Source: an uncultured Anderseniella sp.
Lineage (GTDB): Bacteria; Pseudomonadota; Alphaproteobacteria; Rhizobiales; Aestuariivirgaceae
Direction: 5' to 3'
NCBI GenBank assembly: GCA_938039915.1
Contig: CALHUA010000045.1
Coordinates: forward strand, 1 to 46,755
DNA: 46,755 bases
The first letter of the stretch is position 1; each line of letters opens with the position of its first letter. Under the pieces are notes generated by a model. It was not told where the DNA came from. It worked only from the letters and a program-made list of their open reading frames with translations, and did no database searches. This document shows positions 1-8,549 of the stretch, in pieces. The translations under genes and the position numbers were made by a program.

Positions 1-1323
1 ATATTTCCACAGCACAAAGGCGATAAACATGGCAGGCAGCACCAGCGTGACCGGCGCTTTGTGTCGAGCCATGCCGACGATCACCGACAGCGAGATACCG
101 CAAAATGCCGACATGAACGGCGTATACCCGGAAAACAGCACCAGCAGCAGGCCGATCAGCGGAATGATATTTGCCCAGCCATCGCGCCAGACCTCGGCAA
201 ACTTCGGCAGCATCTCCTTTGACATGCCCTGCAGGTTCAGCTTGCGCGCCATCAGATGAACCACGGTGAACACGCCGACATAGTGCAGCATGGCCGGGAA
301 GATCGCCGCGATCACGATCGTCGTGTAGGGAAGTTCCAGGAACTCCGCCATGATGAAGGCGGCAGCGCCCATGATCGGCGGGGTGATCTGCCCGCCGGCA
401 GACGCGGCCGCCTCGACACCGCCGGCAAAATGGGCCGGATAGCCGAGCCGCTTCATGTTGGGGATGGTCAGGGCGCCGGTGGACACCGTGTTGGCGACCG
501 ATGATCCGGAAATGGTGCCGAAGAAGGCTGAGGAGACCACCGATACCTTGGCCGGACCGCCCGTATAGCGCCCGGCCAGGATCGTGGCATTGTCGATAAA
601 CAGCGCGCCAAGACCGGTGCGCTGGGCAATCACGCCGAACAGCACGAAGTGAAACACGATGGTCGATACGACCCACAGCGTCACCCCGAAAATCCCTTCC
701 TGCGGGAAATACATGCTCGACACGAAGGTGTTAAACTTTACGCCGGGATGTTGCAGGATTCCGGGGAAGTAAGGCCCGAGCAGTGCATAGGAGATGAATA
801 TACAGATGATCAGGGGCAGCACCCAGCCCAGGGTGCGCCGCGCCAGGTCGAGCACCAGCACGATGATGACCACGCCGAAGAAGATATCGTAGGAATTGGG
901 GTTACCCATCCTGAACGTCTGTTCCTCGATGCCCAGCGCAGGAATGCCGCGCCACGCCAGACCGACATAAAGCGACGCCGCTACCCCCAGCGCCATGAAG
1001 ACCAGGTCGTACAAAGGGATATTGCCGACCCGCAACCGGCTCACTTTCATGGCCAGCAGGGACCTGGTCCTGAAGATAGGGAACAGGGCGTAAGTCAGAA
1101 TGAACAGACCGGTCAGATGCCAGCCCATGTGCCAGTGATCGGCCGGCAGGCCGAAGCCTGCAGTGAGGTAGTGGTAAAGCGCAAACACCAGAGCCACCAC
1201 CCGCAACACCTTGCCGACCGACGGCGATACCTGCCGCGTCTGGGATGCTTCGTCATACTTTTCCTCGATGGCTGCAAGCTCTTCAGCTGACAGCTCACGA
1301 TCTGCATCGTTCGATGTGCTCAT
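1..1323 (-). CDS. TRAP transporter fused permease (4TM/12TM, TAXI-associated), 3' end beyond window
   Basis: The frame stays open for 441 codons from the ATG at 1323 to the window edge, so the C-terminus is missing. The start has a strong GGGGAGG ribosome site five bases upstream. The protein has a short charged N-terminus, then hydrophobic helices of a DctQ-like part fused to a DctM-like part. The DctM signatures GSSVANTVSTGA and GGQITPPIMGAAAF are visible near residues 270-320. Fused permeases of this kind import small carboxylates with Na+ or H+ together with a TAXI binding protein, and that gene (1419-2432) lies directly upstream on the same strand. The substrate is unknown. Family assignment is firm. 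Confidence 0.93.
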   Translation of the reverse strand, partial: MSTSNDADRELSAEELAAIEEKYDEASQTRQVSPSVGKVLRVVALVFALYHYLTAGFGLPADHWHMGWHLTGLFILTYALFPIFRTRSLLAMKVSRLRVGNIPLYDLVFMALGVAASLYVGLAWRGIPALGIEEQTFRMGNPNSYDIFFGVVIIVLVLDLARRTLGWVLPLIICIFISYALLGPYFPGILQHPGVKFNTFVSSMYFPQEGIFGVTLWVVSTIVFHFVLFGVIAQRTGLGALFIDNATILAGRYTGGPAKVSVVSSAFFGTISGSSVANTVSTGALTIPNMKRLGYPAHFAGGVEAAASAGGQITPPIMGAAAFIMAEFLELPYTTIVIAAIFPAMLHYVGVFTVVHLMARKLNLQGMSKEMLPKFAEVWRDGWANIIPLIGLLLVLFSGYTPFMSAFCGISLSVIVGMARHKAPVTLVLPAMFIAFVLWKY

Positions 1324-1353
1324 GATGGCCTCCCCTGCGCAGGTCTTTTGGTT

Positions 1354-1385
1354 GACAGGCGACGCACAATTTTACGACGCCTGTC
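1354..1385 (-). other. Stem-loop between TAXI binding-protein gene and permease gene
   Basis: GACAGGCG (1354-1361) pairs perfectly with CGCCTGTC (1378-1385), and two more pairs follow an A/A mismatch inside. It lies in the 95-base spacer of an apparent two-gene operon. A hairpin here fits a processing site or partial terminator that would give more binding protein than permease. That role is inferred. Confidence 0.5.
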
Positions 1386-1418
1386 GTTCTTGGTTTGAAG
1401 CTTTAGAGAAGAGCCGCC

Positions 1419-2432
1419 TTACTTCAGCAGGCCGACTTCCTTGTAGAACTTCTCTGCACCCGGATGCAGTGGCACACCCAGTGCGGCAACACCGTCAAGT
1501 GCTGTATCCGGCGTGATCTGCTTGCCCTTGGCATGACCATTGTCAAGCAGCTTGCGGGTATTGTCGTTCCACAAGGCCTTGGTGATGCCGTACACAAGTT
1601 CTTCCGACTGGTCCGAAGACACCACCAGCATGGCGCTTACAGCCGGTGTCAGCGTGTCGGTGTCGACACCTTCGTAAACGCCTGCCGGGATCTTGGACGG
1701 GATGTAGGCAGGGATAACGCCATTGATCTTTTTCAGATCATCTTCGGTGAACGAATGCAGGCTCATGCCCTTGGTTGACGACAGTTGCACCATGGCTGCA
1801 ACCGGCCAGCCGGCAGCGTAGAAATAGGCATCGAGCTGACCATCGGCCAGGCGCTCGGCACTCTGGCTGTTGTTCAGTTCAGCTTCTTCCATATTGTCGC
1901 GGTTCACACCCCATGCTTCCAGCATCTGCAGCACCGCAACCTGGGTACCGGAGCCTGCCTGTGCGATACCGACGCGCTTGCCTTTCAGGTCACCGAGATC
2001 ATTGATCTTGGCGCCCTTGGGCATGACCAGATGCAGATCTTCCGGAAACAGGTTGGCGATGATGCGAAGTTTCGGATGCGGCTTGCCTTCAAACTTGCCT
2101 TCGCCCAGATACATCGAGCGGGTGACGTCGGCAGCCGCAAGGCCTGCTTCCAGTTCACCGTTTTGCACTGCGGCATTGTTGAACACCGAAGCGGTGGTCG
2201 ACTGGGCAATGGCGATCAGGCCGGGTACACCGCACTGACCACCCTTGTCGCAGGCCCGTGCACCGGGAGGTGCAGAAATACCATTGGCGATCGTGCCGCC
2301 GATGGGGAAGTAGGTACCGCCGGCACCACCTGTGCCAATGCGGAAAAACGTGGGCGACTGGGCCTGTGCGATGCCGGCCGCCAACAGTGTGCCGGCCGCC
2401 AAGACAGCCATGAGTGTTTTGTGGAATTTCAT
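1419..2432 (-). CDS. TAXI family TRAP transporter solute-binding protein
   Basis: A 337-residue periplasmic protein. Residues 1-24 form a typical Sec signal peptide ending in IAQAQ. The mature protein opens with FFRIGTGGAGGTYFPIGG, the hallmark of TAXI (TRAP-associated extracytoplasmic immunogenic) binding proteins, followed by AIAQSTTASVFNNAAV. It should capture the substrate for the fused permease encoded next on the same strand. An SD-like GGGAGAAAAGGA precedes the ATG. A LysR regulator is transcribed divergently and probably controls the pair. TAXI substrates are poorly known (glutamate and dicarboxylates in a few cases), so no ligand is assigned. Confidence 0.95.
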   Translation of the reverse strand: MKFHKTLMAVLAAGTLLAAGIAQAQSPTFFRIGTGGAGGTYFPIGGTIANGISAPPGARACDKGGQCGVPGLIAIAQSTTASVFNNAAVQNGELEAGLAAADVTRSMYLGEGKFEGKPHPKLRIIANLFPEDLHLVMPKGAKINDLGDLKGKRVGIAQAGSGTQVAVLQMLEAWGVNRDNMEEAELNNSQSAERLADGQLDAYFYAAGWPVAAMVQLSSTKGMSLHSFTEDDLKKINGVIPAYIPSKIPAGVYEGVDTDTLTPAVSAMLVVSSDQSEELVYGITKALWNDNTRKLLDNGHAKGKQITPDTALDGVAALGVPLHPGAEKFYKEVGLLK

Positions 2433-2504
2433 TCCTTTTCTCCCTTGAAACGGCTTCCCTGTGAAACCTTGAGAGAAAGGCTACGCCGTATAGCTCATTT
2501 GCAC

Positions 2505-2542
2505 AAATTTTCATTTTCTTTAAAGTCATAGGAAAAATTTGT
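2505..2542. promoter_or_regulatory. Candidate LysR operator in divergent intergenic region
   Basis: In the 119-base gap between the divergent TAXI gene and the LysR gene, CAAATTTT (2505-2512) is repeated in inverted form as AAAATTTG (2535-2542), in an AT-rich stretch unlike its surroundings. LysR proteins usually bind such dyads next to their own divergent promoter. The assignment rests on position and symmetry only. Confidence 0.35.
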
Positions 2543-2551
2543 AGGTGTATT

Positions 2552-3478
2552 GTGAATTTAAATCAGATGCGCGCCTTCCACGACGTCATGCTGACCGGAT
2601 CGATTTCGCAGACCGCGCGCAATCTCAACCGGACACAACCGTCGATCAGCGCGACCATCGCCAATCTCGAAACCAGTCTTGGCATGAAGCTGTTCGACCG
2701 CAAGGGCGGCCGGCTGCACGCGGTTCCGGAAGCCCGATACCTGTTTGAAGAATGCGGTGAGCTTTTGAAACGGGTTGAGGCGATCACCCAGAACATGCGC
2801 CGCATCCGCGCACTTGAAAGCGGCGAACTGCGCATTGCCTCCATGCCCGGCCCGTCAGTGTTTTTGCTGCCGGACATCGTTTCGAAATACGCCAAGGACA
2901 AATCCGACATCAAGACGACACTCGTCTCACGCAGCACCGAGGCCGTCATCCAGCTTCTGGCGGCCCAGCAATATGACATCGGCATCTGCGACAACCATCC
3001 GAACCTGTCGCGCGAAAGCGGCCTGATAGACTCTGAACTGGTGCGGTTTTCCTGCCTGTGCGCGGTGCCGGCACAAAGTCCCTTGGCGGCAGAAAAAATC
3101 ATCACCATCGACCATCTCGACGCAGCCCCTATCGGCATCCTGATGGACGAACATCCCGTCTCCATCCAGTTGCAGGACGCATTTGCATCGGCGGGTGTGT
3201 CAATGAACGTGGCGTTTGCCACCCAGTACTTCATTCCCCTTTTGACCTATGTGGAAAACGGCCTGGCCTGCGCCGTGGTCGATCCGGTGACGGCACAAAG
3301 CTACCGGCTCTATCGCAGCGGACAGACCGCCGGGGTCGTATTCAAGCCGTTCCATCCGGACATTGCCTTTGAACTGGCCATCCTGCGCCCCAACCATCGC
3401 CCGGTATCGCTGCTGGCCAGAGACTTTGCAGATACCCTCGTGAACCATTTCCACACGATGGCCGAAGAAGGCGATTGA
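2552..3478 (+). CDS. LysR family transcriptional regulator
   Basis: A 308-residue regulator that starts at GTG, giving the usual NLNQMRAFHDVM beginning. An ATG at 2567 is a less likely alternative. Residues 1-60 form the winged helix-turn-helix, with SISQTARNLNRTQPSISATI and the LysR signature LETSLGMKLFDR. Residues about 90-300 form the periplasmic-binding-like effector domain. It is divergent from the TAXI-TRAP genes and is presumably their regulator, responding to the imported compound or its product. Its stop lies two bases from the stop of the convergent DUF6065 gene. Confidence 0.93.
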   Translation: MNLNQMRAFHDVMLTGSISQTARNLNRTQPSISATIANLETSLGMKLFDRKGGRLHAVPEARYLFEECGELLKRVEAITQNMRRIRALESGELRIASMPGPSVFLLPDIVSKYAKDKSDIKTTLVSRSTEAVIQLLAAQQYDIGICDNHPNLSRESGLIDSELVRFSCLCAVPAQSPLAAEKIITIDHLDAAPIGILMDEHPVSIQLQDAFASAGVSMNVAFATQYFIPLLTYVENGLACAVVDPVTAQSYRLYRSGQTAGVVFKPFHPDIAFELAILRPNHRPVSLLARDFADTLVNHFHTMAEEGD

Positions 3479-3480
3479 TT

Positions 3481-4212
3481 TCAAACAGACTTGAACGGTT
3501 TCGGCCTAACCCTGGTCTGGTGGTCATCACAACCAGGGCTGCCGTCCGGAAACTGCCCCCGGAAATAGTGTTTCTGCCAACCCAGGCTGACTGCATCAGG
3601 ATCGCCGGCGCGCACCGCCTCGACAAACTCCTTCCGTGACTGTTGCCATCCAAGCACCGTGTCATTCAGCGCATCATCGCTCGCCAGCCTGCGCAGTTCC
3701 GGTTCGGTCGTGTCGACCATACCGCGCGGAACGGGAAACACCTGCGCAATGGCATCGCCTTTCTCAAACCGTATCCATTTGCGTTTTCGTGTCACCTGCC
3801 AGTTCATCGTGAACGTATATGGCATCCAGTCTGTTTCAAGCAGTCCGGTGAGAGGTTGAATACCGTCCTTGAAACTGTTTACCGGCCCGGTGACCCACAA
3901 ATTGACCCCCGGTTCGGTTCGAAACAGGCAATTGACCTTGAAAGTCACAATACCGTGCCCGAAATGGCTGTGAACCTGATCAAATCTGCCTGAGTCGGTT
4001 TTGACTTTCAGATGTCCGGCCTCGCTGCCACCGGTCCATTTCAACCAGCACCCGTCCAGGAAACGGATCTGCCAGCCATGGGCATTTGCGACCACGAGCG
4101 GCAGGCAGCGTTTGGCAAACTGCTTGCGCGTATTATCGATCCAGGGTCGCTCGGCACCGGCAGGCTGTACGTCAATTTCTTTGCCGTCGAGGGTATAACA
4201 GATCAGTTTCAT
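3481..4212 (-). CDS. DUF6065 family protein
   Basis: A 243-residue cytosolic protein without signal peptide or membrane helices. The N-terminus (MKLICYTLDG, then ERPWIDNTRKQFAKRCLPLV) and the central FRTEPGVNLWVTGPVNSFKDGI and TDWMPYTFTMNWQ blocks match what I know of the DUF6065 family, whose function is unknown. A later FEKGDAIAQVFPVPRG block is also typical. No Shine-Dalgarno sequence is obvious. It could be the last gene of a minus-strand group with the amidohydrolase and the aspartate-dehydrogenase-like gene, although a 138-base gap separates it from them. Confidence 0.75.
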   Translation of the reverse strand: MKLICYTLDGKEIDVQPAGAERPWIDNTRKQFAKRCLPLVVANAHGWQIRFLDGCWLKWTGGSEAGHLKVKTDSGRFDQVHSHFGHGIVTFKVNCLFRTEPGVNLWVTGPVNSFKDGIQPLTGLLETDWMPYTFTMNWQVTRKRKWIRFEKGDAIAQVFPVPRGMVDTTEPELRRLASDDALNDTVLGWQQSRKEFVEAVRAGDPDAVSLGWQKHYFRGQFPDGSPGCDDHQTRVRPKPFKSV

Positions 4213-4350
4213 ATGGTTCGTTCACGCGCTTATGGCTCTGACCCCAGGACGGGATGGCTTGCAAGGCGCCATAGTGGATGAAACTTGCTGCCGCAGGAAG
4301 ACAGTGTATTTGTCGGGCTGATTATAGGAGGTTGAGTGTGCCGGTAAGCC

Positions 4351-5949
4351 CTAGTACCCGATGGCACACCCGTCCTTGCGTGGGTCGGAGCCGCCGATCA
4401 GCACGCCTTCGTCCCAGTCGATCCAGATGGCCTGCGAGCCGCCGATCGGTTTGGCCGGGCGCACCAGCTTGTGGCCCTTTGCTTCCAGCCCGGCCAGGAT
4501 GTCTGCCGGAATGGTGCCTTCGACCTCGACCTCGCCGGTGAACGGGTCGGGGAAGAACCTGGGCGCGTCCTGGGCTTCCTGCACATCCATGCCGTAGTCA
4601 CACAGGCGAGTGAGAAACTGCATGTGGCCGAAAGCCTGGTACTCGCCGCCCATGACGCCATAAGGCATCACCACCCGACCGTCTCTGGCCACCATGCCGG
4701 GAATGATCGTGTGCAGTGGGCGCTTGCCTGGTGCAATGCAGTTCGGGTGGTTCGGATCAAGCACGAACCCCTGACCGCGATTGTGCAGCATGACGCCGGA
4801 TTTCGGCGCCATGATCCCGGATCCGAAATTGTGGAACAGCGTGTTGATGAAGCTGCAAGCATTGCGGTCCTTGTCGACCACGGAAATGTAGACAGTGGAC
4901 TTGTGCTGCGGACCGGAGAATGCCGGCAGTGGATCGAGCGCACAGGCATCATTGATGGCAGCCCGGGTTTCGGCCGCGTGTGCTTCAGACAGGAACCAGT
5001 CCACCGGCACGTCCGATTGTCCCGGATCGGCCAGGAACAGATTGCGGTCCCGGTAGGCCAGCCTGCCCGCCTCGATCTCGCGATGTACCCGCTCCAGCGT
5101 AATCGGACCATCCTCGCCTGCCTCGATGCCGCTCATCACATTGAGCAGCATCAGCGCGATCACGCCCTGTCCGTTGGGTGGGCACTGATAAACCGTGTTG
5201 CCGCGAAACTCAGTGCTGATCGGCGTGACGTACTCGCCCTTCATGCCGGCAAAGTCGTCCAGCGTATGCAGCCCGCCTCTGGATTGCAGATGGCTGACAA
5301 TATCTTCGGCGACATGCCCGGTGTAGAACCCGTCGCGCCCGGCCTCACCGATCAACTGCAGCGTATCGGCCAGCGCCGGTTGCTTGTGCAACTGGCCATG
5401 TGCATATGGCTCACCGTCTTCGCGCAGGAAAACCTTTGCGGCGTTTTCATCATGGCGCAAATGCATACGCTGGCTGGCGAAGTCTACCGCGACCCGCGAG
5501 GAGATCGGATAGCCGTAGCGGGCAAAATCAATCGCCGGCGCCAGCAGGTCTGCCAACGGCCTGCTGCCATGATCGCGCACCAGAACATCCCAGGCATCGA
5601 TGGCGCCTGGAACGGTAACCGAATGCGGGCTTTGCTGTTCGATCTCGGTAATGCCGTTGTCGGCATACCATTGTGCGGTCGCAGCGCCCGGCGCCCGGCC
5701 CGACCCGTTATAGGCGACAATGTCGGTCGATCCCTTCGGCGCATACAGGCAGAAGCAGTCGCCGCCAATACCCGTTGACTCAGGTTCAACCACACACTGA
5801 ACGGCACACGCTGCAACCGCTGCATCGAGCGCATTGCCGCCATCCTGCAGGACCCGCAAGGCAGCTTGTGTCGACAAAGGATGCGACGTGGCTGCCATGC
5901 CGTTTGTGGACAGGACCGGCGAGCGGCCGGGTTGTTCGAGATCTCTCAT
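4351..5949 (-). CDS. Gamma-glutamyltransferase-fold amidohydrolase (Ntn hydrolase)
   Basis: A 532-residue protein of the GGT family, full length for a self-cleaving Ntn hydrolase. The large-subunit half carries GGNALDAAVAA and GIGGDCF. The autoprocessing nucleophile is Thr352 in KSTVYISVVDKD, followed by NTLFHNFGSGI of the small subunit. Two features differ from true glutathione hydrolases: the substrate Arg sits in GSGRAP instead of an RE motif, and the oxyanion SPGG motif is replaced by PYGVMGG. This pattern fits the GGT-like branch that includes oxamate amidohydrolase (HpxW), so gamma-glutamyl specificity is doubtful. No signal peptide is seen, so it is probably cytoplasmic. It follows the aspartate-dehydrogenase-like gene by 53 bases on the same strand. 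Confidence 0.88.
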   Translation of the reverse strand: MRDLEQPGRSPVLSTNGMAATSHPLSTQAALRVLQDGGNALDAAVAACAVQCVVEPESTGIGGDCFCLYAPKGSTDIVAYNGSGRAPGAATAQWYADNGITEIEQQSPHSVTVPGAIDAWDVLVRDHGSRPLADLLAPAIDFARYGYPISSRVAVDFASQRMHLRHDENAAKVFLREDGEPYAHGQLHKQPALADTLQLIGEAGRDGFYTGHVAEDIVSHLQSRGGLHTLDDFAGMKGEYVTPISTEFRGNTVYQCPPNGQGVIALMLLNVMSGIEAGEDGPITLERVHREIEAGRLAYRDRNLFLADPGQSDVPVDWFLSEAHAAETRAAINDACALDPLPAFSGPQHKSTVYISVVDKDRNACSFINTLFHNFGSGIMAPKSGVMLHNRGQGFVLDPNHPNCIAPGKRPLHTIIPGMVARDGRVVMPYGVMGGEYQAFGHMQFLTRLCDYGMDVQEAQDAPRFFPDPFTGEVEVEGTIPADILAGLEAKGHKLVRPAKPIGGSQAIWIDWDEGVLIGGSDPRKDGCAIGY

Positions 5950-6002
5950 CTGGGACGTGCCTTTCCGTGCATGAAACAGGGTCGTGGCCCTTGCTGTTGC
6001 CT

Positions 6003-6836
6003 TCAGGTGCCGACCACCAGCGGCGATGTCAACCGCTGCAGTGTTGCCAATGCGCTCAGCGCGGTAATTTTTCCGGTGGGTGGGTTTTCCTCGGTGGGAA
6101 TGTTTTGAATGGTCATGGTGAAATCGGATGAATCCGATTTCGCCGTGATCGTGTGGGTGTTGTGCTGCACGGTCGGATCAGCCCAGATTTCCACCAGGGT
6201 TCGGTCCGGCCCGATACCGGCCAGTCCAAGTGCGGCAGCCACGTTCACATTGGCGGGAAATCCCCTGGCCGCCTCGCGCGCGGTGCCCGAGAACACCATG
6301 ACCGGTTCGCTGACACTGTCGAGATCCACGCCGGTTGCCGCAATGTGCGGTGCACCCTTCAGACCACGCGGCGGTTTGCGCGTGACCATAGTGATGCTGG
6401 TGACATTGCCCTGGGCAATCGCCTTGACCGCATCAAGCCCGATCAGCGCACCGGTCGGCACCACAATTTTCGCACCCGTCGCGCGCGCCTGATCCACCAG
6501 TTCCGGCCGGTCCAGCAACGCCCCAACCGACAGCGGAATGAAAATGCAGCCATTTGAGACGGCCGACGCCGCGAGCACATCAAACACCGCTTTCGGTGCG
6601 CATTCCAACACCACGTCGCAATGCTCTCCTATCTCGGCAATCGGCACGATATCGGGCTTGTGTGCAAAATCGGAGATGTTGTCGGTCGCTTTCTGTGTAT
6701 CGCGTGCGGATATAGCCGACACCACCATGTCACCTGCATCGCCGGCGTCTACCCGTTTCGCCACGGTCAGCCCGATAGTGCCGAGACCGGCAATGCCCAG
6801 GCGCAGTGTTGGTGCCGGTGTCAGGTTATTTTGCAT
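6003..6836 (-). CDS. nadX: L-aspartate dehydrogenase family protein (NadX-like)
   Basis: A 277-residue NAD(P)-dependent dehydrogenase. The start at 6836 is chosen because GGGAGAG lies just upstream; a longer reading from 6887 adds 17 unlikely residues. The Rossmann motif GIAGLGTIG is at residues 14-22. The C-terminal block with NVNVAAALGLAGIGPD followed by ADPTVQHNTHTI is the signature of aspartate dehydrogenases (DUF108), which convert aspartate to iminosuccinate. In this context (GGT-like hydrolase next to it, carboxylate transporter divergent) a catabolic amino-acid role is at least as likely as NAD synthesis. The substrate is inferred from the family only. Confidence 0.82.
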   Translation of the reverse strand: MQNNLTPAPTLRLGIAGLGTIGLTVAKRVDAGDAGDMVVSAISARDTQKATDNISDFAHKPDIVPIAEIGEHCDVVLECAPKAVFDVLAASAVSNGCIFIPLSVGALLDRPELVDQARATGAKIVVPTGALIGLDAVKAIAQGNVTSITMVTRKPPRGLKGAPHIAATGVDLDSVSEPVMVFSGTAREAARGFPANVNVAAALGLAGIGPDRTLVEIWADPTVQHNTHTITAKSDSSDFTMTIQNIPTEENPPTGKITALSALATLQRLTSPLVVGT

Positions 6837-6916
6837 ATGGCTCTCCCGCCCTGCGGGACCGAATGACGCCCCATGCGATTGACTCAACCTGCGATACCCT
6901 TAGTCTTTTTCGCTCA

Positions 6917-6936
6917 CCCGGGGCAAATGCTCCGGG
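6917..6936. promoter_or_regulatory. Short dyad in the nadX-like / tctC divergent intergenic region
   Basis: CCCGGGGC and GCTCCGGG (one G-T pair) flank the tetraloop AAAT. The dyad lies 35 bases upstream of tctC, between divergently read genes. It could be an operator or a leader hairpin; nothing in the sequence decides between these. Confidence 0.3.
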
Positions 6937-6971
6937 AACAATTTTGAATAGTATCTTACAGGGAGAAGTTT

Positions 6972-7940
6972 ATGCGTTTCGCCAAATCACTTCTGGGCGG
7001 CGTTGCAATCGCGGCAGCCGCCATTGGAATGTCTGCTCCGGCGCAGGCTCTTGATATGGGTTGCACCACCGCCAAGCTTATCGTGCCGTGGAAGGCTGGC
7101 GGCGGCACACACATCATCTTTTCACAAATGGAAAAGACCATCCAGGAAATGGATGTGCCGGTAAAACTGCAGGTTGTGACCGTACCCGGTCAGGGCGGCA
7201 ACAAGGGCGCCAAGGAGGCCCGCAAGGCCAAGGCTGACGGGTGTACGCTGTTCGCCATTCACCAGAGCGCAATCGTCGGCTATCTCAATGGCCGCGTCGA
7301 CTTCACCTGGGACGGTTTCGACATGGTGGCGCAGGTGACCTCGACACCTGAGATCATGGGCGCTGCCGGCACTGTGCCGTTCAACTCGGTTGAAGAGCTT
7401 GTAGCCGCAGCCAAAGCCTCACCGGAAAGCATTGAACTTGGCGCAACCTTCGGCTCAACCAGTCAGTTCATGTGGCTGTTGTTTGAAGACCTGACCGGGA
7501 CCAAGTTTAAATATGTCCCGTTCGACGGCACCAAGGAGCGCGTGACTGCCCTGCTCGCCGATACGATCAAGCTCGGCACCATCAACATTCCGACAGCCAA
7601 GAAGCACCTGGCCACGGGCGATCTCAAGGCGATGGCGATTGCATCCGACGAACGCTCACCATTGCTGCCCGATCTGCCGACGCTCAAGGAACTCGGCGTT
7701 GACATGACCTACTCGCTCGACCGTGGCATCGTTGCGCCCAAAGGCACGCCGAAAGAGGTCATCGACTACTGGGCCGGCGTAATCAAGCAGGCTGCAGAAA
7801 ACGCCGACTTCAAGTCATCGCTTGAGTCCAAGGGCACCCAGATCAAGTACCGCAATGCCGAAGAGTACGCTGAGTGGTTCAAGGCCGAGTACGACGCCCA
7901 TGAAAAGGTCGCCATCAAGGTCGGCATGTACAAGAAGTAA
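6972..7940 (+). CDS. tctC: Tripartite tricarboxylate transporter substrate-binding protein (Bug/TctC)
   Basis: A 322-residue periplasmic binding protein. Residues 1-26 form a Sec signal peptide ending in APAQA, and the ribosome site GGGAGAAG lies just before the ATG. IVPWKAGGGTH corresponds to the conserved first ligand loop of Bug proteins, followed by VTVPGQGGNKGAKEA and by LLADTIKLGTIN in the second lobe. It delivers substrate to TctAB, encoded directly downstream. The family binds citrate, other di- and tricarboxylates, and aromatic acids, so the ligand here is open. A strong terminator-like hairpin follows the gene. Confidence 0.94.
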   Translation: MRFAKSLLGGVAIAAAAIGMSAPAQALDMGCTTAKLIVPWKAGGGTHIIFSQMEKTIQEMDVPVKLQVVTVPGQGGNKGAKEARKAKADGCTLFAIHQSAIVGYLNGRVDFTWDGFDMVAQVTSTPEIMGAAGTVPFNSVEELVAAAKASPESIELGATFGSTSQFMWLLFEDLTGTKFKYVPFDGTKERVTALLADTIKLGTINIPTAKKHLATGDLKAMAIASDERSPLLPDLPTLKELGVDMTYSLDRGIVAPKGTPKEVIDYWAGVIKQAAENADFKSSLESKGTQIKYRNAEEYAEWFKAEYDAHEKVAIKVGMYKK

Positions 7941-7959
7941 CCTGTTGCAGGTACCAAAA

Positions 7960-7988
7960 GGACCGGATGCCGAGATGGCGTCCGGTCC
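7960..7988 (+). terminator. Hairpin with U-rich tail between tctC and tctB (attenuating terminator)
   Basis: A 12-pair stem (GGACCGGATGCC with GGCGTCCGGTCC, one G-U pair) closes the loop GAGAT and is followed by GGATTTTCTTATT. This has intrinsic-terminator form but sits inside the tct operon, 19 bases after the binding-protein stop. It probably lowers expression of the membrane subunits relative to TctC, or protects the tctC mRNA 3' end. Confidence 0.65.
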
Positions 7989-8033
7989 GGATTTTCTTAT
8001 TCCATTTCACATACCAGGCTGGCTCGGGCATCC

Positions 8034-8531
8034 ATGCGCGCACTCAATAGAGACACCCTAATCGCAATCCTGCTGCTGCTGTTCTGCGGGCTTCTGGCCT
8101 GGTCGTCCCTGCACATAAGGTTGCCGGGATACGGCACACTGAAACCCTCGACCTGGCCACAGATCATTGTGGCTGTTCTGACCCTGTTCAGTGCCATTTA
8201 TTTTGTCCAGTCCCTCAGCTATCCGAGCGCGGACGGCGACAAGGGCGATGATCGAAAACCCGGGCTGGGCGGTTTCCTTGAGTATTTTCGCAACCCGATT
8301 ATCTGTTTTGCGATCTATTTTGTGTTCCTGGCCACCCTGCCGTGGGCCGGCGCACTGATCGGCGGCATATTGCTGGTGTTCGCCCTGCTCACTGTGCTTG
8401 GCGGATGGACCCCGCGTGACCTGGTCCGCCATGCGATCTACGCCACCGTTTCCATGGGCTTCATGTGGACCTTGTTCACTTTCGGCCTGCGAGTGATTTT
8501 GCCTGAGGGCGAAATCTTCTCGATCCGATAG
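8034..8531 (+). CDS. tctB: Tripartite tricarboxylate transporter small membrane protein TctB
   Basis: A 165-residue inner-membrane protein of the usual TctB size with four predicted helices: near residues 8-26 (LIAILLLLFCGLLAWSSL), 40-60, 82-102 (PIICFAIYFVFLATLPWAGA) and 130-150. TctB is the poorly conserved small subunit that works with TctA. The gene lies between tctC and tctA, 18 bases before the tctA start. No clear Shine-Dalgarno sequence is seen. The call rests on topology and position. Confidence 0.88.
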   Translation: MRALNRDTLIAILLLLFCGLLAWSSLHIRLPGYGTLKPSTWPQIIVAVLTLFSAIYFVQSLSYPSADGDKGDDRKPGLGGFLEYFRNPIICFAIYFVFLATLPWAGALIGGILLVFALLTVLGGWTPRDLVRHAIYATVSMGFMWTLFTFGLRVILPEGEIFSIR

Positions 8532-8549
8532 CGCCCGGAGACAACCGAC

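Noticed and set aside
1113-1307. Short minus-strand frames inside the first 1.3 kb as separate genes
   Set aside because: They are out-of-frame shadows of one long TRAP permease gene that runs off the window edge from the ATG at 1323.
4331-4350. AGGAGG followed by GTG near 4340 as a start of a small plus-strand gene
   Set aside because: The frame meets a TAA after three codons, so nothing can be translated beyond a tripeptide.
4471-5778. A 435-codon open frame antisense to the GGT-fold hydrolase gene
   Set aside because: The opposite strand carries a complete, motif-rich GGT family protein; the antisense product is rich in His, Arg and Gln with no recognisable domain. Long antisense frames are expected in GC-rich coding DNA.
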